Shown: positions 51,966 through 62,323, counted from the first letter of the stretch. The stretch: 64,000 bases of DNA from Gammaproteobacteria bacterium (GCA_016716465.1 JADJWH010000001.1:1302001-1366000); one strand, 5' to 3'. The notes: a model not told the origin generated them from the letters alone. Program-made: numbers and translations.

Positions 51966-54149
51966 ATGAAAAATCAGCCCGCCGCTTCCGTCCCCGAGGA
52001 TATCCAGCGGATCCTGTCCGCTCGCCATCACGATCCATTCTCGTTTCTCGGCAAGCACCGGGACGGCGACACCGAGGTGGTGCGCGCATATGTTCCCGGC
52101 GCGGTCCGCGTCAGCATCGCCGAAGGGGACCTGCCTCTGGAGCGCCTCCACGGCACCGACCTGTTCGAGTGGCGCGGCCGCCCGGGAACGGTGCCGGATC
52201 GATATCGCCTCACCTGGACCAGCGGCGGCGCGGCACACACCGCCTACGATCCCTACTGTTTCGCCCCGCTGCTCTCCGATTACGACCTCTACCTGTTCGG
52301 AGAAGGAAATCATCAGCACGCCTACCGCTTCCTGGGCGCGCATCCGCACAACGTCGCGGGCATCCATGGCACCCTGTTCGCCGTCTGGGCGCCCAATGCC
52401 GGGCGGGTCAGCGTGGTCGGCGACTTCAATACCTGGGACGGGCGCCGCAATCCGATGCGCAGCCGCGGCGGCAGCGGGATCTGGGAGCTGTTCATCCCCG
52501 GAATCGCGCCCGGCACCTTGTATAAATTCGAACTCCGCCACCGCGACAGTGGCGGCATCCACCTCAAATCAGACCCTTACGGTCAACAATTCGAGCTCCG
52601 CCCCTATACCGCCTCGATCGTGGCCGACGCCGAGCCGTACCCCTGGCAGGACCAGGGCTGGATCGAGCGACGCCGGGGCATGGACTGGCTCCATGCCCCG
52701 GTCACGATCTTCGAGGTGCACCTCGGATCCTGGCGCCGCGGCCCGCGCGGCACGTTCCTCAGTTACCGCGAGCTGGCCCAGAGCCTGGTGCCTTACGTGC
52801 TCGAAATGGGGTTCACCCATATCGAATTGCTGCCGATCACCGAGCATCCCTTCGATGCCTCCTGGGGCTACCAGACCACCGGCTATTACGCGCCGACCAG
52901 CCGCTACGGGACACCCGAAGACTTCCGCTACTTCGTCGATCATTGCCACCGGCACGGCATCGGCGTCATTCTGGACTGGGCGCCGGGACACTTCCCCAAG
53001 GACGCCCACGGCCTGGCCCGCTTCGACGGCAGCGCGCTCTACGAGCACGAGGACCCGCGCCGCGGCGAGCATCGCGACTGGGGCACGCTGATCTTCAACT
53101 ATGGCCGCAACGAGGTGCGCAACTTCCTCGTCTCGAGCGCGCTGTACTGGCTCGAGGAGTTCCACATCGACGGACTGCGCGTCGACGCCGTGGCTTCCAT
53201 GCTGTATCTCGACTACTCACGCGAGCCCGGCGACTGGACGCCGAACGTCCACGGCGGCAACGAAAACCTCGAGGCCATCGATTTCCTGCGCCGGCTCAAC
53301 CAGCTCACCCACGAACTGCATCCCGGCACGCTGATGCTCGCCGAGGAGAGCACCGCATGGCCGATGGTGTCGCGTCCGACCTGGCTCGGCGGCCTCGGCT
53401 TCAGCATGAAGTGGAACATGGGCTGGATGAACGACACTCTGTCCTACATGAGCAAGGACCCGGTGTACCGCAAGTACCAGCACGACATGCTGACCTTCAG
53501 CCAGCTCTACGCCTTCACCGAGAACTTCGTGCTGCCGTTCTCGCATGACGAAGTCGTGCATGGCAAGCAATCCCTGCTCAACAAGATGCCCGGTGACGAA
53601 TGGCAGCGCTTCGCCAATCTGCGCCTGCTGTACGTCTACATGTACACGCATCCCGGCAAGAAACTGCTGTTCATGGGCTGCGAATTCGGCCAGGGACGCG
53701 AGTGGGACGACAGTGTCGAGCTCGACTGGTACGTGCTCGATTACGCCTATCACCAGGGCATGCAGAAACTGGTGCGCGATCTCAACCGGCTGTACCGGGA
53801 ATCGGAGGCCCTGCACCAGTTCGATTTCGAAGGACGCGGCTTCGACTGGATCGACTGTCACGACTCGTCGCAGTCCGTGCTGACCTATCTGCGCCAGGGT
53901 GAACGCGACGCGCTGATCGTAGCCCTCAACTTCACCCCGGTGCTGCGGCGGGACTATCGCATCGGCGTACCCCACCCCGGCGTCTACCGCGAGATCCTCA
54001 ACTCGGATTCCGAGTTCTACGCCGGCAGCAACCAGGGCAACGGCAGCGGTCTTCACGCGGAAGCGATCCCCTGGATGGGACGCCCGTATTCGATCGCCAT
54101 CACCCTGCCGCCGCTGGCCGGCGTGGTGCTCAGGCCGGAAGCCGGCTGA
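51966..54149 (+). CDS. glgB: 1,4-alpha-glucan branching enzyme
   Basis: 727 residues, standard. An N-terminal carbohydrate-binding region is followed by the GH13 domain: VILDWAPGHFPKD, GLRVDAVASMLYLDYSR (nucleophile Asp), LAEESTAWP and FSHDEVVHGK. Adds alpha-1,6 branches to glycogen. Divergent from glgC across a 132-bp gap that should hold both promoters. Confidence 0.96.
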   Translation: MKNQPAASVPEDIQRILSARHHDPFSFLGKHRDGDTEVVRAYVPGAVRVSIAEGDLPLERLHGTDLFEWRGRPGTVPDRYRLTWTSGGAAHTAYDPYCFAPLLSDYDLYLFGEGNHQHAYRFLGAHPHNVAGIHGTLFAVWAPNAGRVSVVGDFNTWDGRRNPMRSRGGSGIWELFIPGIAPGTLYKFELRHRDSGGIHLKSDPYGQQFELRPYTASIVADAEPYPWQDQGWIERRRGMDWLHAPVTIFEVHLGSWRRGPRGTFLSYRELAQSLVPYVLEMGFTHIELLPITEHPFDASWGYQTTGYYAPTSRYGTPEDFRYFVDHCHRHGIGVILDWAPGHFPKDAHGLARFDGSALYEHEDPRRGEHRDWGTLIFNYGRNEVRNFLVSSALYWLEEFHIDGLRVDAVASMLYLDYSREPGDWTPNVHGGNENLEAIDFLRRLNQLTHELHPGTLMLAEESTAWPMVSRPTWLGGLGFSMKWNMGWMNDTLSYMSKDPVYRKYQHDMLTFSQLYAFTENFVLPFSHDEVVHGKQSLLNKMPGDEWQRFANLRLLYVYMYTHPGKKLLFMGCEFGQGREWDDSVELDWYVLDYAYHQGMQKLVRDLNRLYRESEALHQFDFEGRGFDWIDCHDSSQSVLTYLRQGERDALIVALNFTPVLRRDYRIGVPHPGVYREILNSDSEFYAGSNQGNGSGLHAEAIPWMGRPYSIAITLPPLAGVVLRPEAG

Positions 54150-54158
54150 AGTCGCGGC

Positions 54159-54911
54159 TCAGACCCCGATCCGCGCGGCCGCGTAGAACAACGCCCACAG
54201 TATCAGCGGATAGGCCCACTGCGCGGGCGGTGGAGCGCCCGCGCCGGACAACTGGACGCTGCCGCAGGTCACCGCCTCAGCCTCGCGCACCACGTGCTGC
54301 ATCACCCCCGAGGCGAAGCGGCCGGCCGAGCGCAGATCCGGCCGCCCGCCCGGCGCCGCGGCCATCCGTTCCGTCACGATGCGCCGCACCGGATCCAGCG
54401 CGTCGATCACCAGCACCATGCGCACCGCGACCCGCTCCCGCGAGACCCCGAACAGGGCGAGCGGCCGTGTCAGCCCGTACACCGCCAGCAGCATCTGCTC
54501 GCGCGCCGTGGTTCGCAGCAGCAGGTTCGCTCCGGCAACGATCGCCGCCAGCAGCGCGGCGCGCAGCAGCCCTTCCATCAGGCCCTCGCGGCTCGGCCAC
54601 ATCGCCGCGAATCGCCCGCCCTCCGCGCCGAACAGCGGGTTCCCCGGCGTGAACCACCCATACACGATCAGCAACGACAACAGAAACCAGCGCAGGCGGG
54701 ACAGCATGCGTACGGCGGGCGACAAATGACGGGGAGACGTGGCCACATACGCGGCGATGAGCAGCAGGGCGCCGCACAGGAGGTCCATCCCGTTGCCGAA
54801 GGCGAGGCAGACGGAGAAGACCAGGAAGCAGACTACGCGTATCAGCGGATGCACGGGCGACTCACGACCGGATCGCGTCCGCCCCGGCGGGGCGGGACCT
54901 GACGCGGGCAT
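54159..54911 (-). CDS. EcfT/CbiQ-like membrane protein
   Basis: 250 residues as given, but residues 1-19 are proline/arginine-rich and the true start may be the GTG at 54854 (VHPLIRVVCFLVFSVCLAFGNG). Five or so membrane helices and a cytoplasmic region with GLTRPLALFGVSRERVAVRMVLVIDAL resemble the transmembrane EcfT subunit of energy-coupling factor transporters. No ECF ATPase or substrate subunit is nearby, so the call is tentative. Convergent with glgB. Confidence 0.55.
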   Translation of the reverse strand: MPASGPAPPGRTRSGRESPVHPLIRVVCFLVFSVCLAFGNGMDLLCGALLLIAAYVATSPRHLSPAVRMLSRLRWFLLSLLIVYGWFTPGNPLFGAEGGRFAAMWPSREGLMEGLLRAALLAAIVAGANLLLRTTAREQMLLAVYGLTRPLALFGVSRERVAVRMVLVIDALDPVRRIVTERMAAAPGGRPDLRSAGRFASGVMQHVVREAEAVTCGSVQLSGAGAPPPAQWAYPLILWALFYAAARIGV

Positions 54912-54965
54912 TGTACAACGGGGAGTGGACTGCGGGGAGCAACACCGGGCGCCGTGAGCGCCCGG

Positions 54966-57566
54966 TCAGCCAATCTGGCGCATCAGGTCGTTCGCCTCGC
55001 GCTGCTGGTCCTGTGAACCTTCCTGCGCCACCTCGCTCAGGATGTTGCGCGCGCTTTCCTGGTCGCCCATGTCGATATAGGCCTTGGCGAGATCCAGCTT
55101 GGTGCCGACCTCGTCTTCGCCCGAAATCAGGCTGCTGAAATCGTCGCCCTCGGCGTCATCGAGCGAACCGAATTCCTCATCGCCGCCCGTCAGCCAGTCG
55201 AGATCCCGGTCCAGCCCCGCGACGCTCGTCCCGGCGCCGGTCGACGCATCCGCCGCATCTTCCTGCGGCAGGCCCGGGGCGCCCTGGCCAACCCCGGCCC
55301 TGGACCCGAAGTTGATCACGTTGCTCGCATTGCCGAAAGATCCGGCGTGCTGCGGCGCTGAATCCGCAGGGGTTTCTTCCCCGGCCGGATCGTTCAAACC
55401 GTCCTGCGCCGTCTCGGCCACGACGGCATCGTCGAGGGAAAGGTCCATGTCCATCAGCGGGGAGGCCTCATCGGCATGGCCGGCCGCCTGGGCCTCGTCG
55501 TCAGCGCCCGCCAGCTTGTCCAGCTCGGTCGCGATATCCGCGTCGAGTTCGAGCACGGGCAGCTCATTGCCCAGATCATCGCCACCCAGATCCGGGCCGG
55601 CACTCTCGGTCGCGTGCGCGGCACCCGCCGTCATGGCCGCGGCGGCGACGGTCGTCGCGGCACCGCCGAACAGAACGTGATCCGGGGCGATGCGCCGGCC
55701 CATCACGACGACCTTGTCCCACAGGGTGGAGTCTCCGGAACCGAGCATCGTCCTGAACGACTCCGCCTGGACAATGAAGGCGCCCTTGTTGCCGCTTGCC
55801 GCCTGCACTTCGAGCAGCTTCAGGACGAGGTCCTTACGGTTGGAATCGCCCTTGATGGCTTCCTTCAGCAATTCTTCCGCCTTGTCGAAGCGGCGGTAGG
55901 CGAGATATACATCAGCCTCGGCCAGCACGTCGATCTCATCATCGTCGGCCTGCATCAGATCGAGCCCGGTGTCTTCCGCCTCCGCGGTCTCCGCAGCCGG
56001 TGTATCCTGTTGCGGCGCCGCCGGCGCCACGGCAGGTTGCGGTGTCACGGCCGCCCAGGCCGGCGGGCTGATGTCGTCACGCGCCTCGCTCGCCGCATCC
56101 GCCGCGGCGAGTTCTTCCAGCAGCGCCGCGCTGCGGCGGCGCCGGCGCATGATCAGCCACGCCATCACGAGCACGGCCAGTGCGGCCACACCGCCCATGG
56201 TCAGGATATTGGGGTCATCCAGCAGGCCGCCGCCGGCGCTCTGCCTGGCCGGGGCCTCGGGTTTGCGCGCCGGCTTCGCGGCCGCGACATCTGCGGGCTT
56301 GCCGCCCTCCGTCGCATCCTTGGCGGACGCCGGCGCCGGCTCGGCTTCCGCGGCGGGCGCGCCGGCGCCGGCCTGCAGGGCCGCCAGGGTATCGTCCTGC
56401 AACGTCGTCAGCCGCTGCATCGCATCGATCTGTTCCTGCAGTGTCGCCAGGCGTTCGCGCAGTTCGGTATTCTCCTGGCGCGAGGCCTCGGAGGTTTCCA
56501 GCGCGGCCGCGAGTTCGTTCTTCAGGCGGGCAACCTCGGTCTGCGGCGAGGAATTACCCTCACCTTCTCCGGCCACGCCCTCCAGCGCCATGCCGGTCGC
56601 CGTCGCTTCGGGCACGCTGAGACGCAGGCGCGGTCCGGCATCGCCGCCGCCGGCGCCCGCGACATCACCCGGTCCCGCCTCGGGCATCCCCTGCGGCGTG
56701 GCGCCCGCCATGCCGGCGCGGGACTGCTTCGAATCCATCCACTGTTCGTTCTGTCGCCGTACCTCGGCCGCGGCGGCGGCGCGGGACATCGCCGTCAACA
56801 ACCCGGGGTCGCTCACCCGCAGGATGTAGCCCGCCTTGAGCTCGTTGATGTTCTCGTTGTAGAACGCGTCGGGGTTGTTCTTGAGCAGGGCCATCATGAC
56901 CTGCTCCACCGTCGCATCGGGATCGGCCTGCTGCATCTGGCTTGCGATCGACCACAGGGTATCGCTGCGCTGCACCGGGCCGAAGGTCAGGATCCCGGCG
57001 CCGGACATCGGCTGTCCGGCGGGAGATTCGGGGGCGGAAACGGGTTCGTCGAACACGACGGGGGCGGGCGCGGATACGACGGCCTCCTCCCCCGCGACCG
57101 CGGACTGAACCGGCAGCGGCTCCTCGTCCACCACCACCGGGGGATCGAGCAGCAGGGTGTATTCACGCAGCAGGTGCCCGCTCGGCCAGTCGATTTCGAC
57201 CAGGAAATCCAGGAACGGCTCCTTGATCGGATCCGTGGAGCTCACTCTGATATAAGGCGCGCCGCCGTCTTCCGCCACCACCTCGAACTTGAGGCTGACG
57301 AGCGCCAGGGAACGGTCGAGGCCGGCGCTTTCGAAGGCCGCGGGCGAGGCCAGGGCGACGGTGATCTCCTCGCCGCGGGTCTGGCCCAGCGCCGTCAGAT
57401 CGATCTTGGCGTCAAGGGGCTGATTCAGGGCCGAATGCAGCGTGATGTCGCCCAGGCCCAGCGGGGTAGCGCCCAGCGGCATCAACAGGGAAAGTACGAC
57501 CAGCAACCTGGTGAATCTGTGCAACATCCCGTCTCCGTCAGATTGTCCGCGTAATGTCTTTTTCAT
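54966..57566 (-). CDS. fimV: FimV-family peptidoglycan-binding protein
   Basis: 866 residues. Signal helix ~14-38, then LGDITLHSALNQPLDAKIDL, the FimV N-terminal domain. A LysM-like peptidoglycan-binding domain lies at ~195-245 (RSDTLWSIASQMQQADPDATVEQVMMALLKNNPDAF), a coiled coil at ~340-395, a membrane helix at ~455-475, and a long acidic cytoplasmic tail ending in a TPR-like LDLAKAYIDMGDQESARNILSEV. FimV organises the poles and type IV pili/secretion in gammaproteobacteria. Directly downstream of asd, as in Pseudomonas. Confidence 0.92.
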   Translation of the reverse strand: MKKTLRGQSDGDGMLHRFTRLLVVLSLLMPLGATPLGLGDITLHSALNQPLDAKIDLTALGQTRGEEITVALASPAAFESAGLDRSLALVSLKFEVVAEDGGAPYIRVSSTDPIKEPFLDFLVEIDWPSGHLLREYTLLLDPPVVVDEEPLPVQSAVAGEEAVVSAPAPVVFDEPVSAPESPAGQPMSGAGILTFGPVQRSDTLWSIASQMQQADPDATVEQVMMALLKNNPDAFYNENINELKAGYILRVSDPGLLTAMSRAAAAAEVRRQNEQWMDSKQSRAGMAGATPQGMPEAGPGDVAGAGGGDAGPRLRLSVPEATATGMALEGVAGEGEGNSSPQTEVARLKNELAAALETSEASRQENTELRERLATLQEQIDAMQRLTTLQDDTLAALQAGAGAPAAEAEPAPASAKDATEGGKPADVAAAKPARKPEAPARQSAGGGLLDDPNILTMGGVAALAVLVMAWLIMRRRRRSAALLEELAAADAASEARDDISPPAWAAVTPQPAVAPAAPQQDTPAAETAEAEDTGLDLMQADDDEIDVLAEADVYLAYRRFDKAEELLKEAIKGDSNRKDLVLKLLEVQAASGNKGAFIVQAESFRTMLGSGDSTLWDKVVVMGRRIAPDHVLFGGAATTVAAAAMTAGAAHATESAGPDLGGDDLGNELPVLELDADIATELDKLAGADDEAQAAGHADEASPLMDMDLSLDDAVVAETAQDGLNDPAGEETPADSAPQHAGSFGNASNVINFGSRAGVGQGAPGLPQEDAADASTGAGTSVAGLDRDLDWLTGGDEEFGSLDDAEGDDFSSLISGEDEVGTKLDLAKAYIDMGDQESARNILSEVAQEGSQDQQREANDLMRQIG

Positions 57567-57661
57567 ACGTCGTTACGTCCACTGTAGTTGCATGCAAATG
57601 CCCTGCCAGGAAACCCAGGGGCTGGGCGCGCCGCCGGCACCGTCAGCCGGCAATACCGGTC

Positions 57662-58687
57662 TTAATGCAGATAATCCCGCAGCAGAATCTCGGCCACCTG
57701 AACACTGTTCAAGGCCGCCCCCTTGCGCACATTGTCCGCGACGATCCACAGGTTCAGGCCACGCGGGTGGGAGATATCCTCGCGGATACGGCCCACGAAC
57801 ACCGGGTCGTTGCCCGCCGCCTCGGTCACCGCGGTCGGGTATCCCCCGGGCTCGCGTCGGTCCAGGACCGTGACCCCGGGCGCGCGCTCCAGCAGTTCCC
57901 GGGCCTTTTCGACCGTGATCTTCTTCCGGGTCTCGATGTGCACGGCCTCGGAGTGTCCGAAAAATACCGGAACCCTGACTGTGGTCGGGTTCACAAGGAT
58001 AGCGTCATCTTCCAGGATTTTTTTAGTCTCCCAGACCATTTTCATCTCTTCCTTGGTATAGCCGTTGTCCAGGAACACGTCAATCTGGGGGATGACGTTG
58101 AACGCGATCTGCTTCGGATAGACCGCAGGCGTGATCGGTTTGGCATTCAGCAGGTTCGCCGTCTGCCCCGCCAGTTCCTCGATGGCCTTGCGCCCGGTGC
58201 CCGATACCGCCTGATAGGTGCAGACATTGATGCGCTCGATGCCGACCGCGTCATGGATCGGCTTGAGCGCCACAACCATCTGAATTGTCGAGCAATTCGG
58301 GTTCGCGATGATATTGTGACCGGGATAGCGGGCGATCGCGTGCGGATTCACCTCCGGCACCACCAGCGGGATATCGTCGTCATAGCGGAACTGCGAGGTA
58401 TTGTCGATCACGATGCAGCCGGCCGCCCCGGCGCGCGGCGCGTGGACCTTGGACACGCTGGCGCCGGCCGAGAACAGGCCGATCTGCGCGCGCGAAAAAT
58501 CGAAGGTCTCGAGGTCGCCGACCGGGATCGACTTGCCGCGGAACTCGACACGCTTGCCGACCGAACGGCTGCTGGCCAGCGGAAACAGCTCCGCAACGGG
58601 GAAATCGCGCTGCTCGAGGATCGAGATCATGGTCTCGCCCACCGCACCGGTCGCCCCCACCACCGCCACATTCACCTTCTTGCCCAT
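57662..58687 (-). CDS. asd: Aspartate-semialdehyde dehydrogenase
   Basis: Makes aspartate semialdehyde for Lys, Met, Thr and Ile synthesis. 341 residues. N-terminal VAVVGATGAVGETMISILE (NADP binding), the catalytic cysteine in IIANPNCSTIQMVVAL, and CTYQAVSGTGRKAIEEL. Follows leuB in the minus-strand run. Confidence 0.96.
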   Translation of the reverse strand: MGKKVNVAVVGATGAVGETMISILEQRDFPVAELFPLASSRSVGKRVEFRGKSIPVGDLETFDFSRAQIGLFSAGASVSKVHAPRAGAAGCIVIDNTSQFRYDDDIPLVVPEVNPHAIARYPGHNIIANPNCSTIQMVVALKPIHDAVGIERINVCTYQAVSGTGRKAIEELAGQTANLLNAKPITPAVYPKQIAFNVIPQIDVFLDNGYTKEEMKMVWETKKILEDDAILVNPTTVRVPVFFGHSEAVHIETRKKITVEKARELLERAPGVTVLDRREPGGYPTAVTEAAGNDPVFVGRIREDISHPRGLNLWIVADNVRKGAALNSVQVAEILLRDYLH

Positions 58688-58735
58688 AGTGTCTCGATCC
58701 TTTCGCTCAATACGTATCGTTATATTTTTTGGGTT

Positions 58736-59812
58736 TCATCCCAGCGCCGCGGTAATCGCCACGCCCATCTCCTCGGTCCCCACGCGGCGCATATCCGGGG
58801 TATGGATATCCGCCGTGCGCGCGCCCTGGTCGAGCACGGCGGAAACCGCCCGCTCGACGCGTTCCGCCAGCTGCGGCGCGCCCAGGGAGTACTTCAGCAT
58901 CATCGCCACCGACAGGATGGTGCCGATCGGGTTGGCGATTCCCTTGCCGGCGATGTCCGGCGCCGAGCCGTGAATCGGTTCGTACATGCCCTGGCCGGTG
59001 GCGTTCAGCGAGGCGGACGGCAGCATCCCGATCGAACCGGTCAGCATCGAGGCGCAGTCCGACAGGATGTCGCCGAACATGTTCGTCGTCACCATGACGT
59101 CGAACTGCTTCGGCGCCCGCACCAGCTGCATCGCGGCGTTGTCGACGTACATATGACTCAGGGCGACATCCGGGTAGTCGCGCTGCAGCTGCGTCATCAC
59201 CTCGCGCCACAGCTCAGTGCTCTCCAGCACGTTGGCCTTGTCGACCGAGCACAGGCGCTTGCCACGTTTCCGCGCGGTCTCGAAGGCCACGCGCCCGATG
59301 CGCTCGATCTCGGATTCGCTGTACACGAGAGTGTTGAAACCCAGGCGTTCGCCGTTTGAAAGCCGGCGGATGCCGCGCGGCTGGCCGAAATAGATGCCGC
59401 CGGTCAGCTCGCGCACGATCATGATGTCGAGCCCGCTGACCACTTCCGGCTTCAGCGTGGAGGCGCCGGCGAGCTGCGAATGCAGCACGGCGGGACGCAG
59501 GTTGGCGAACAACCCGAGGCCGGACCGCAGGCCGAGCAGGCCCTTCTCCGGTCGCAGCGCGATGTCGAGCGACTCCCACTTCGGCCCGCCCACCGCGCCG
59601 AGCAATACCGCGTCCGCCGCGTGCGCGCGCTTCAGGGTTTCATCGGTCAGCGGACGCCCGTGCGCCTCATAGGCGGCGCCGCCGACCAGGTCGTGTTCGA
59701 TCTCGATGTCGAGGCCGAAGTCGCGTTGCAGCCGCGCGAGCACCTTGAGCGCCTGCGCGATGATCTCGGGGCCGATGCCGTCGCCCGGCAATACCAGTAA
59801 CTTCTTGCTCAT
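58736..59812 (-). CDS. leuB: 3-isopropylmalate dehydrogenase
   Basis: Third step of leucine synthesis. 358 residues. LLVLPGDGIGPEIIAQ, LLGAVGGPKW, the Arg-rich substrate segment ALRPEKGLLGLRSGLGLFANLRP, and the C-terminal EPIHGSAPDIAGKGIANPIGT. 13 bp downstream of leuD. Confidence 0.97.
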   Translation of the reverse strand: MSKKLLVLPGDGIGPEIIAQALKVLARLQRDFGLDIEIEHDLVGGAAYEAHGRPLTDETLKRAHAADAVLLGAVGGPKWESLDIALRPEKGLLGLRSGLGLFANLRPAVLHSQLAGASTLKPEVVSGLDIMIVRELTGGIYFGQPRGIRRLSNGERLGFNTLVYSESEIERIGRVAFETARKRGKRLCSVDKANVLESTELWREVMTQLQRDYPDVALSHMYVDNAAMQLVRAPKQFDVMVTTNMFGDILSDCASMLTGSIGMLPSASLNATGQGMYEPIHGSAPDIAGKGIANPIGTILSVAMMLKYSLGAPQLAERVERAVSAVLDQGARTADIHTPDMRRVGTEEMGVAITAALG

Positions 59813-59825
59813 CTGTCTCGATCCT

Positions 59826-60482
59826 TTACGTGCCGGCGGGCGTCACGAACAACCAGGGCGCCGTCCGCCGGCGGCGCTCCTCGTAGGCGGCGATCTCGTC
59901 GCGGTGCTCCAGCGTGAGCCCGATCTCGTCGAGCCCGTTCAGCAGACAGTGCTTGCGGAACGGGTCGATCGCGAAACCGTGGCGGTCCCCCGCCGGGGTG
60001 GTGATCTCCTGCGCGGCGAGATCGACGGCGAGGGCGTAGCCCGGATGCGCCTCCACCGCCGTGAACAGGTCGTCGACGACATGCGCCGGCAAGGCTGCCG
60101 GCAGCACGCCGTTCTTGAAGCAGTTGTTATAGAAGATGTCGGCGAAGCTGGGCGCGATGACGACGCGGAAGCCAAAGTCCGCCAGCGCCCACACCGCGTG
60201 CTCGCGCGAGGAGCCGCAGCCGAAGTTGTCGCGCGCGAGCAGGACGGTCGCGCCGCGGTAGCGCGACTGATTGAGCACGAAGTCCGGATTGACGATGCGC
60301 TTCGACATATCCATCCCCGGCTCACCGTGATCGAGGTAGCGCCACTCGTCGAACAGGTTGGGCCCGAATCCGCTGCGCTTGATCGACTTGAGGAACTGCT
60401 TGGGGATGATCGCATCCGTATCGACGTTGACGCGGTCGAGCGGCGCCACGATCCCGGTCAGCTTGTCGAGTTTTTCCATCAC
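59826..60482 (-). CDS. leuD: 3-isopropylmalate dehydratase small subunit
   Basis: 218 residues. VNVDTDAIIPKQFLKSIKRSGFG and the conserved ARDNFGCGSSREHAVWAL. Pairs with LeuC to isomerise isopropylmalate. 82 bp after the entericidin-like gene. Confidence 0.97.
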   Translation of the reverse strand: MMEKLDKLTGIVAPLDRVNVDTDAIIPKQFLKSIKRSGFGPNLFDEWRYLDHGEPGMDMSKRIVNPDFVLNQSRYRGATVLLARDNFGCGSSREHAVWALADFGFRVVIAPSFADIFYNNCFKNGVLPAALPAHVVDDLFTAVEAHPGYALAVDLAAQEITTPAGDRHGFAIDPFRKHCLLNGLDEIGLTLEHRDEIAAYEERRRRTAPWLFVTPAGT

Positions 60483-60564
60483 TGCCCTCGTTCAGTCACG
60501 CGCGCGGACACGAAGACGCGCGCCGCGCACGCGTCAGGCACCGTGATGCTGTACGGTCCCGGCC

Positions 60565-60696
60565 TCATTTGTCCGCCGCGCCCTCGATCTTTTCGCCGGC
60601 CTTGGAGATGTCGCGGCCCAGACCCTTCATGGTTTCGCAACCGGCCACCCCCAGCACCATCAACGCCACCAGACCCAGCGCCAACCAATGTTTCAT
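60565..60696 (-). CDS. Entericidin-like small lipoprotein
   Basis: 43 residues from the ATG at 60696 (AGGGAG seven bases upstream; the ATG at 60702 would be too close). Lipoprotein signal MKHWLALGLVALMVLGVAGC, then ETMKGLGRDISKAGEKIEGAADK, the entericidin A/B pattern. Sits between leuC and leuD, an arrangement I recall from other proteobacteria. Probable envelope role, not leucine synthesis. Confidence 0.8.
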   Translation of the reverse strand: MKHWLALGLVALMVLGVAGCETMKGLGRDISKAGEKIEGAADK

Positions 60697-60713
60697 GTTC
60701 ATGCTCCCTGAGA

Positions 60714-62114
60714 TCAGATTTCCCGTACATCGATGAAATGCCCGGCGATGGCCGCGGCGGCGGCCATCGCCGGACTGACCAGATGGGTGCGGCCGCCCGG
60801 ACCCTGGCGCCCCTCGAAATTGCGGTTCGAGGTCGAGGCGCAGCGTTCTCCCGGCTCGAGCCGGTCGGCGTTCATCGCCAGGCACATCGAACAGCCCGGC
60901 TCGCGCCACTCGAAGCCCGCCGCCGTGAAGATCCGGTCGAGCCCCTCCTCCTCGGCCTGCCGCTTGACCAGCCCGGAGCCCGGCACCACCATCGCCAGCC
61001 TGACGTTGGCCGCGACGTGCCGCCCGCGCACCACCGCGGCGGCCGCGCGCAGGTCCTCGATGCGCGAATTGGTGCAGGATCCGATGAAGATCTTGTCGAC
61101 CCGGATGTCGCGGATCGGCATGCCCGGCGTCAAGCCCATGTATTCCAGCGCGCGCTCCGCGCCGCGGCGCTTCACCGGATCGGAAAATTCCTCCAGCCGC
61201 GGGACGCGGCCATCCACCGTGGTCACCATCTCGGGCGAGGTGCCCCAGGTCACCAGCGGCTGTATCGTCGCGGCGTCGATTTCCACCACGGCGTCGAACG
61301 TCGCGTCGGGATCGCTCTGCAGGCCGCGCCAGGCGGCGACGGCGCGCTCCCACTGCTCGCCCGCGGGCGCGAAGGGCCGGCCGCGCAGGTATTCGATGGT
61401 GGTCTCGTCCACCGCGACCATGCCGGCGCGCGCGCCGGCCTCGATGGTCATATTGCACAGCGTCATGCGCCCTTCCATCGACAGCGCACGCACCGCCGCG
61501 CCGGCGTACTCGATCACGTAGCCGGTGCCGCCGGCGGTGCCGATGCGCCCGATCACCGCAAGCGCGATGTCCTTGGCCGTGATGCCGGGCCCGCAACGGC
61601 CCTCGATGCGGATCTGCATGGTGCGGGACTTCTTCTGGACCAGGCACTGAGTCGCCAGCACGTGCTCGACCTCGGAGGTACCGATGCCGAAGGCGAGCGC
61701 GCCGAAGGCGCCATGGGTCGAAGTATGCGAGTCGCCGCACACCACCGTCATGCCCGGCAATGTGGCGCCTTCCTCTGGTCCGATCACATGCACGATGCCC
61801 TGGCGCGGGTCATTCATCCGGAACTCGATAATGTCGAACTCGCGGCAGTTGCTGTCCAGGGTCTCCACCTGCTCGCGCGACACCGGGTCACTGATACCCC
61901 GGGCGCGGTCGGTGGTTGGCACGTTGTGGTCGGGCACCGCGAGCACGCTGGAGACGCGCCACGGCTGGCGGCCGGCCAGGCGCAGACCCTCGAAGGCCTG
62001 CGGCGAGGTCACCTCGTGCACCAGGTGGCGGTCGATATACAGCAGGCAGGTGCCGTCGCCGTTGTCGCGCACCACGTGATCGTCCCACAGTTTGTCGTAC
62101 AGGGTCTTAGCCAT
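60714..62114 (-). CDS. leuC: 3-isopropylmalate dehydratase large subunit
   Basis: 466 residues, aconitase family. The iron-sulfur cysteines are in IGSCTNSRIEDL and EPGCSMCLAMN; VCGDSHTSTHGAFGALAFGIGTSEVEHV is also diagnostic. First gene of leuC-ecn-leuD-leuB-asd. The 209-bp gap to the divergent folD should contain the leu promoter; I could not fix it with confidence. Confidence 0.97.
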   Translation of the reverse strand: MAKTLYDKLWDDHVVRDNGDGTCLLYIDRHLVHEVTSPQAFEGLRLAGRQPWRVSSVLAVPDHNVPTTDRARGISDPVSREQVETLDSNCREFDIIEFRMNDPRQGIVHVIGPEEGATLPGMTVVCGDSHTSTHGAFGALAFGIGTSEVEHVLATQCLVQKKSRTMQIRIEGRCGPGITAKDIALAVIGRIGTAGGTGYVIEYAGAAVRALSMEGRMTLCNMTIEAGARAGMVAVDETTIEYLRGRPFAPAGEQWERAVAAWRGLQSDPDATFDAVVEIDAATIQPLVTWGTSPEMVTTVDGRVPRLEEFSDPVKRRGAERALEYMGLTPGMPIRDIRVDKIFIGSCTNSRIEDLRAAAAVVRGRHVAANVRLAMVVPGSGLVKRQAEEEGLDRIFTAAGFEWREPGCSMCLAMNADRLEPGERCASTSNRNFEGRQGPGGRTHLVSPAMAAAAAIAGHFIDVREI

Positions 62115-62323
62115 CTTCGCACCCGCCGCCCGCCGGACCGAATCCGGCGCGATCGCTTGTCAGTCGACTATCTTAACGTATTTCAACGGCCTGACACATC
62201 AACGCGGCGCGAACGCGGGCACCGTGCTATGATGCCGGGCTCACGGCCGACACCGATCCGAGACCACGCCATGCACCCGACCACGACCGGCAAGATCGCC
62301 GCCCGCGCACGGAGCCCGCGGCC

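Noticed and set aside
55476..57554. 692-codon plus-strand frame over fimV
   Set aside because: Antisense to FimV; highly Arg/Gly-rich and without domains.
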